From Pseudomonas sp. REP124 (GTDB lineage: Bacteria > Pseudomonadota > Gammaproteobacteria > Pseudomonadales > Pseudomonadaceae), in contig NZ_JAIQWX010000048.1 in the NCBI RefSeq assembly GCF_020164475.1, positions 1 to 40,094 on the forward strand: a stretch of DNA of 40,094 bases, in the 5' to 3' direction. The notes beneath the pieces were generated by a model. The model did not search any database. It had not been told where the DNA came from and saw only the letters and a program-made list of their open reading frames with translations. Each line of letters starts with the position of its first letter. The first letter of the stretch is position 1. Below, in pieces: positions 37,279 to 40,094 of this stretch. The position numbers and the translations under genes are program-made.

Positions 37279-38613
37279 ATGCCGAACACTGCTGCTGCGC
37301 TCGACCTGCTGTTGCTGCCGACCTGGCTGGTACCCGTCGAACCCGCCGGTGTTGTCCTCAAGGATCACGCGCTGGGCATCCGTGACGGGCGCATCGTCTT
37401 CATCGGCCCGCGCGCGGCCGCATCGAAACTCAACGCAACCGAAATCCGCGAACTGCCGGACATGCTGCTCAGTCCCGGCCTGATCAATGCCCACGGGCAC
37501 GCGGCGATGACTCTGTTTCGCGGCCTGGCCGACGATCTGCCGCTGATGACCTGGCTGGAAAACCACATCTGGCCCGCCGAGGCTAAATGGGTAGACGAAG
37601 ATTTCGTGCGCGACGGCACGGATCTGGCGATCGCCGAGCAGATCAAAGGCGGCATCACCTGTTTTTCTGACATGTATTTCTTTCCGAAGGTTGCCAGCGA
37701 ACGCGCGCACAACAGCGGCATTCGCGCGCAAATCGCGATCCCGATCCTCGATTTCCCGATTCCCGGCGCCAGCACGGCGGACGAAGCCATTCGTCAGGGC
37801 GTCGAGCTGTTCGGCGATCTCAAGCACCACGAACGCATCAAAATCACCTTCGGCCCCCATGCGCCTTACACCGTGGGCGACCAAAACCTGGAAAAAATCC
37901 GGGTAATCGCCGAAGAGCTGGACGCATCGATCCACATGCACGTGCATGAAACCGCTTTCGAGGTGCAGCAGGCGGTGGAACAGACCGGCGAACGTCCGCT
38001 GGCCCGCCTGGCGCGCCTGGGCTTGCTGGGGCCGCGCTTCCAGGCGGTACATATGACCCAGATCAGCGATGAAGACCTGGCGCTGCTGGTAGAAAGCAAC
38101 ACCAGCATCATTCATTGCCCGGAATCGAACCTGAAGCTGGCCAGCGGCTTCTGCCCGGTGGAGCGTCTGTGGCAAGCCGGTGTCAACGTGGCCGTGGGTA
38201 CCGACGGAGCCGCCAGCAACAATGATCTGGACCTGCTCGGTGAAACCCGCACCGCCGCCCTGCTGGCCAAGGCCGTCGCGGGTTCGGCCAGCGCACTGGA
38301 TGCCCATCGTGCCTTGCGCATGGCTACCCTCAACGGCGCCCGCGCGCTGGGGATTGAAGCCGAGGTCGGCTCGCTGGAAGTCGGCAAGGCGGCCGATATC
38401 GTGGCCTTCGATCTCTCCGGGCTGGCCCAGCAACCGGTCTACGACCCGGTTTCGCAGCTTATATACGCCACCGGTCGCGATTGCGTGAAACACGTCTTGG
38501 TCGCAGGCAAGCAACTGCTCGACGACCGTCGCCTGACGCGCCTGGATGAAGAACAGCTTTGCGCCACAGCCAGGAGCTGGGGCGAGCGCATCAGCGGCCA
38601 CACCGAATCGTAA
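37279..38613 (+). CDS. mtaD: Methylthioadenosine deaminase (TRZ/ATZ amidohydrolase)
   Basis: A 444-residue metal-dependent amidohydrolase. The metal-binding HxH is His72/His74 (INAHGHA); further ligands lie in HMHVHET, and GTDGAASNN carries the catalytic aspartate. In P. aeruginosa this gene, next to mtnA, deaminates 5-methylthioadenosine to methylthioinosine, which a phosphorylase (encoded elsewhere) cleaves to the substrate of MtnA. S-adenosylhomocysteine may be an alternative substrate. It is divergent from mtnA across a spacer of about 110 bases and is followed by ubiG on the same strand. Confidence 0.92.
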   Translation: MPNTAAALDLLLLPTWLVPVEPAGVVLKDHALGIRDGRIVFIGPRAAASKLNATEIRELPDMLLSPGLINAHGHAAMTLFRGLADDLPLMTWLENHIWPAEAKWVDEDFVRDGTDLAIAEQIKGGITCFSDMYFFPKVASERAHNSGIRAQIAIPILDFPIPGASTADEAIRQGVELFGDLKHHERIKITFGPHAPYTVGDQNLEKIRVIAEELDASIHMHVHETAFEVQQAVEQTGERPLARLARLGLLGPRFQAVHMTQISDEDLALLVESNTSIIHCPESNLKLASGFCPVERLWQAGVNVAVGTDGAASNNDLDLLGETRTAALLAKAVAGSASALDAHRALRMATLNGARALGIEAEVGSLEVGKAADIVAFDLSGLAQQPVYDPVSQLIYATGRDCVKHVLVAGKQLLDDRRLTRLDEEQLCATARSWGERISGHTES

Positions 38614-38616
38614 GTC

Positions 38617-38636
38617 CCCCGGACTGAAAACCGGGG
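38617..38636 (+). other. Hairpin between mtaD and ubiG
   Basis: CCCCGG and CCGGGG form a six-base stem with an eight-base loop just after the mtaD stop. A T run (ATTTTTC) follows only after a gap, so it may attenuate or protect the transcript rather than end it. Confidence 0.35.
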
Positions 38637-38671
38637 CATCAGGATTTTTCAAGTTTTTCGAGGACTACACC

Positions 38672-39370
38672 ATGAGCAACGTCGACTACTCCGAAATCGC
38701 CAAGTTCGAAGCCCTGGCCCATCGCTGGTGGGACCGGGAAAGCGAGTTCAAACCGCTGCACGACATCAATCCGCTGCGGGTCAACTGGATCGATGAGCGC
38801 GTCAACCTGGCGGGCAAGAAAGTCCTCGACGTCGGTTGCGGCGGCGGCATCCTCAGCGAAGCCATGGCCCAGCGCGGCGCCACTGTAATGGGCATCGACA
38901 TGGGCGAAGCGCCGCTGGCGGTCGCGCAACTGCATCAACTGGAATCCGGGGTGAGCGTCGAATACCGGCAGATCACCGCCGAAGCCCTGGCCGAAGAAAT
39001 GCCGGAGCAGTTCGATGTGGTCACCTGCCTGGAAATGCTCGAGCACGTTCCCGATCCATCGTCGGTGATCCGCGCCTGCTTCCGCATGGTCAAGCCCGGC
39101 GGCCAGGTGTTCTTCTCCACCATCAACCGCAACCCGAAGGCGTACCTGTTCGCCATCGTCGGCGCCGAATACATCATGAAGCTGCTGCCTCGCGGCACCC
39201 ACGACTTCAAGAAATTCATCCGCCCTTCCGAGCTTGGCGCCTGGAGCCGCATGGCCGGCCTGACCGTCAAGGACATCATCGGCCTGACCTACAACCCGTT
39301 GACCAAGCACTACAAGCTGGCGGCCGACGTGGACGTCAACTACATGATCCAGACCCTGCGCGAGGAATAA
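38672..39370 (+). CDS. ubiG: Ubiquinone biosynthesis O-methyltransferase
   Basis: A 232-residue SAM-dependent methyltransferase carrying out both O-methylation steps of ubiquinone synthesis. Motif I is VLDVGCGGG (51-59); [10 protein letters not shown] follows, and [14 protein letters not shown] is the post-I region typical of UbiG. The ATG at 38672 starts [21 protein letters not shown], the conserved N-terminus; an earlier in-frame ATG lies inside mtaD. It ends four bases before mupP, indicating an operon. Confidence 0.97.
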   Translation: MSNVDYSEIAKFEALAHRWWDRESEFKPLHDINPLRVNWIDERVNLAGKKVLDVGCGGGILSEAMAQRGATVMGIDMGEAPLAVAQLHQLESGVSVEYRQITAEALAEEMPEQFDVVTCLEMLEHVPDPSSVIRACFRMVKPGGQVFFSTINRNPKAYLFAIVGAEYIMKLLPRGTHDFKKFIRPSELGAWSRMAGLTVKDIIGLTYNPLTKHYKLAADVDVNYMIQTLREE

Positions 39371-39374
39371 GCCG

Positions 39375-40046
39375 ATGCCAATCAGAGCAGTTCTTTTCGA
39401 CATGGACGGCACCCTGCTCGACACCGCGCCGGACTTCATCGCGATCTGTCAGGCGATGCTGGCCGACCGCGGCCTGCCGCCGATCAATGACAAGCACATC
39501 CGGGATGAAATCTCCGGCGGCGCCAAGGCGATGGTCGCCGTGACCTTCGCCATGGATCCTGAATCCCCGGGGTTCGAGGAGCTGCGCCAGGAATTTCTCG
39601 AGCGCTACCTGGTGGGTTGCGCAGTTCACAGCAAACTGTTCGACGGCATGGGCGAACTGCTGGCGGACATCGAGAAGGCCAACTTGATCTGGGGCGTGGT
39701 TACCAACAAGCCGCTGCGCTTCGCCGAGCCGATCATGCAGCAACTCGGCCTGGCCGAGCGTTCGGCGCTGCTGATCTGCCCGGATCACGTAAAGAACAGC
39801 AAGCCGGATCCGGAGCCGTTGATCCTTGCCTGCAAGATGCTTGATCTGGACCCTGCCAGCGTATTGTTCATCGGCGATGATTTGCGTGATATCGAGTCGG
39901 GACGCGATGCCGGGACCAAGACCGCCGCCGTGACCTTCGGCTATATCCACCCGGATGACAATCCGCGGCATTGGGGGGCGGATGTGGTGGTTGATCATCC
40001 GCTGGAGTTGCGCAAGGTGCTCGATAGCGCGCTATGCGGCTGCTGA
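39375..40046 (+). CDS. mupP: N-acetylmuramic acid 6-phosphate phosphatase
   Basis: A 223-residue HAD-superfamily phosphatase. Asp9 and Asp11 ([10 protein letters not shown]) are the nucleophile and acid/base, VVTNKP is motif II, KPDPEP holds the motif III lysine, and [14 protein letters not shown] is motif IV. In Pseudomonas the homologue next to ubiG is MupP, which dephosphorylates MurNAc-6-P in the AnmK-MupP-AmgK-MurU cell-wall recycling route that gives intrinsic fosfomycin resistance. It is often labelled phosphoglycolate phosphatase (Gph), which is the main alternative. The last 48 bases of the window contain no gene start I can support. Confidence 0.92.
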   Translation: MPIRAVLFDMDGTLLDTAPDFIAICQAMLADRGLPPINDKHIRDEISGGAKAMVAVTFAMDPESPGFEELRQEFLERYLVGCAVHSKLFDGMGELLADIEKANLIWGVVTNKPLRFAEPIMQQLGLAERSALLICPDHVKNSKPDPEPLILACKMLDLDPASVLFIGDDLRDIESGRDAGTKTAAVTFGYIHPDDNPRHWGADVVVDHPLELRKVLDSALCGC

Positions 40047-40094
40047 GATCCGGTTTCATATCCTGAAAATGTTTTGTCGGTACTGACGCCTTCG

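Noticed and set aside
37252..38652. A 466-codon minus-strand open frame opposite mtaD, and the extension of mtnA into it
   Set aside because: It is antisense to a well-conserved amidohydrolase, and the mtnA family start at 37169 is clear.

Overview
The window is a chromosomal segment from a Pseudomonas, most likely of the fluorescens-type group. The genus call rests on four things: the gene order gyrA-serC-pheA-hisC-tyrA/aroA-cmk-rpsA-ihfB, a natural TyrA-AroA fusion protein, a wbpM/wbpL-type O-antigen locus next to ihfB-lapA-wzz, and palindromic repeats with the GTGGGAGCGGGCTTGCTCGCGAA core typical of Pseudomonas. Species assignment from this window alone is inference.

Bases 1-23.5 kb are an O-antigen (B-band LPS) locus, entirely on the minus strand and visibly richer in A+T than the rest. 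In transcription order: ihfB, lapA, wzz, a 1.2-kb stretch without a gene, wbpA, wbpB, wbpD, wbpE, wzx, a wzy-like polymerase, a GT2 glycosyltransferase, wbuX/wbpG, hisH-like wbuY, hisF-like wbuZ, fnlA, fnlB, fnlC, wbuB, a wbpV/wbpK-like reductase, wbpL and wbpM. A terminator follows, then a separate membrane protein resembling a GT-C glycosyltransferase. The three nucleotide-sugar routes all appear to start from UDP-GlcNAc. WbpA/B/E/D would make UDP-GlcNAc(3NAc)A. FnlA/B/C would make UDP-L-FucNAc. WbpM plus the 4-ketoreductase would make UDP-D-QuiNAc or UDP-D-FucNAc. The WbuX-WbuY-WbuZ trio is expected to turn an acetamido group into an acetamidino group; its position directly before fnlABC suggests L-FucNAm. 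Two cytoplasmic glycosyltransferases plus the initiating transferase WbpL fit a trisaccharide repeat, exported by Wzx, polymerised by the Wzy-like protein and length-controlled by Wzz.

Bases 24-36 kb are high-G+C housekeeping DNA, also on the minus strand. They hold a small cysteine-containing lipoprotein, rpsA, cmk, the tyrA-aroA fusion, hisC, pheA, serC and gyrA. This is the known mixed-function supraoperon linking serine, aromatic and histidine-type enzymes to nucleotide kinase and ribosomal protein S1. A palindromic repeat pair and a terminator separate gyrA from serC. A second, different repeat pair lies between gyrA and mtnA.

Bases 36-40 kb hold mtnA (minus strand) and, divergently, mtaD, ubiG and mupP (plus strand). 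MtaD and MtnA belong to the same methylthioadenosine salvage route, UbiG makes ubiquinone, and MupP recycles cell-wall MurNAc-6-phosphate. I saw no tRNA, rRNA, CRISPR array, prophage or intact insertion sequence.
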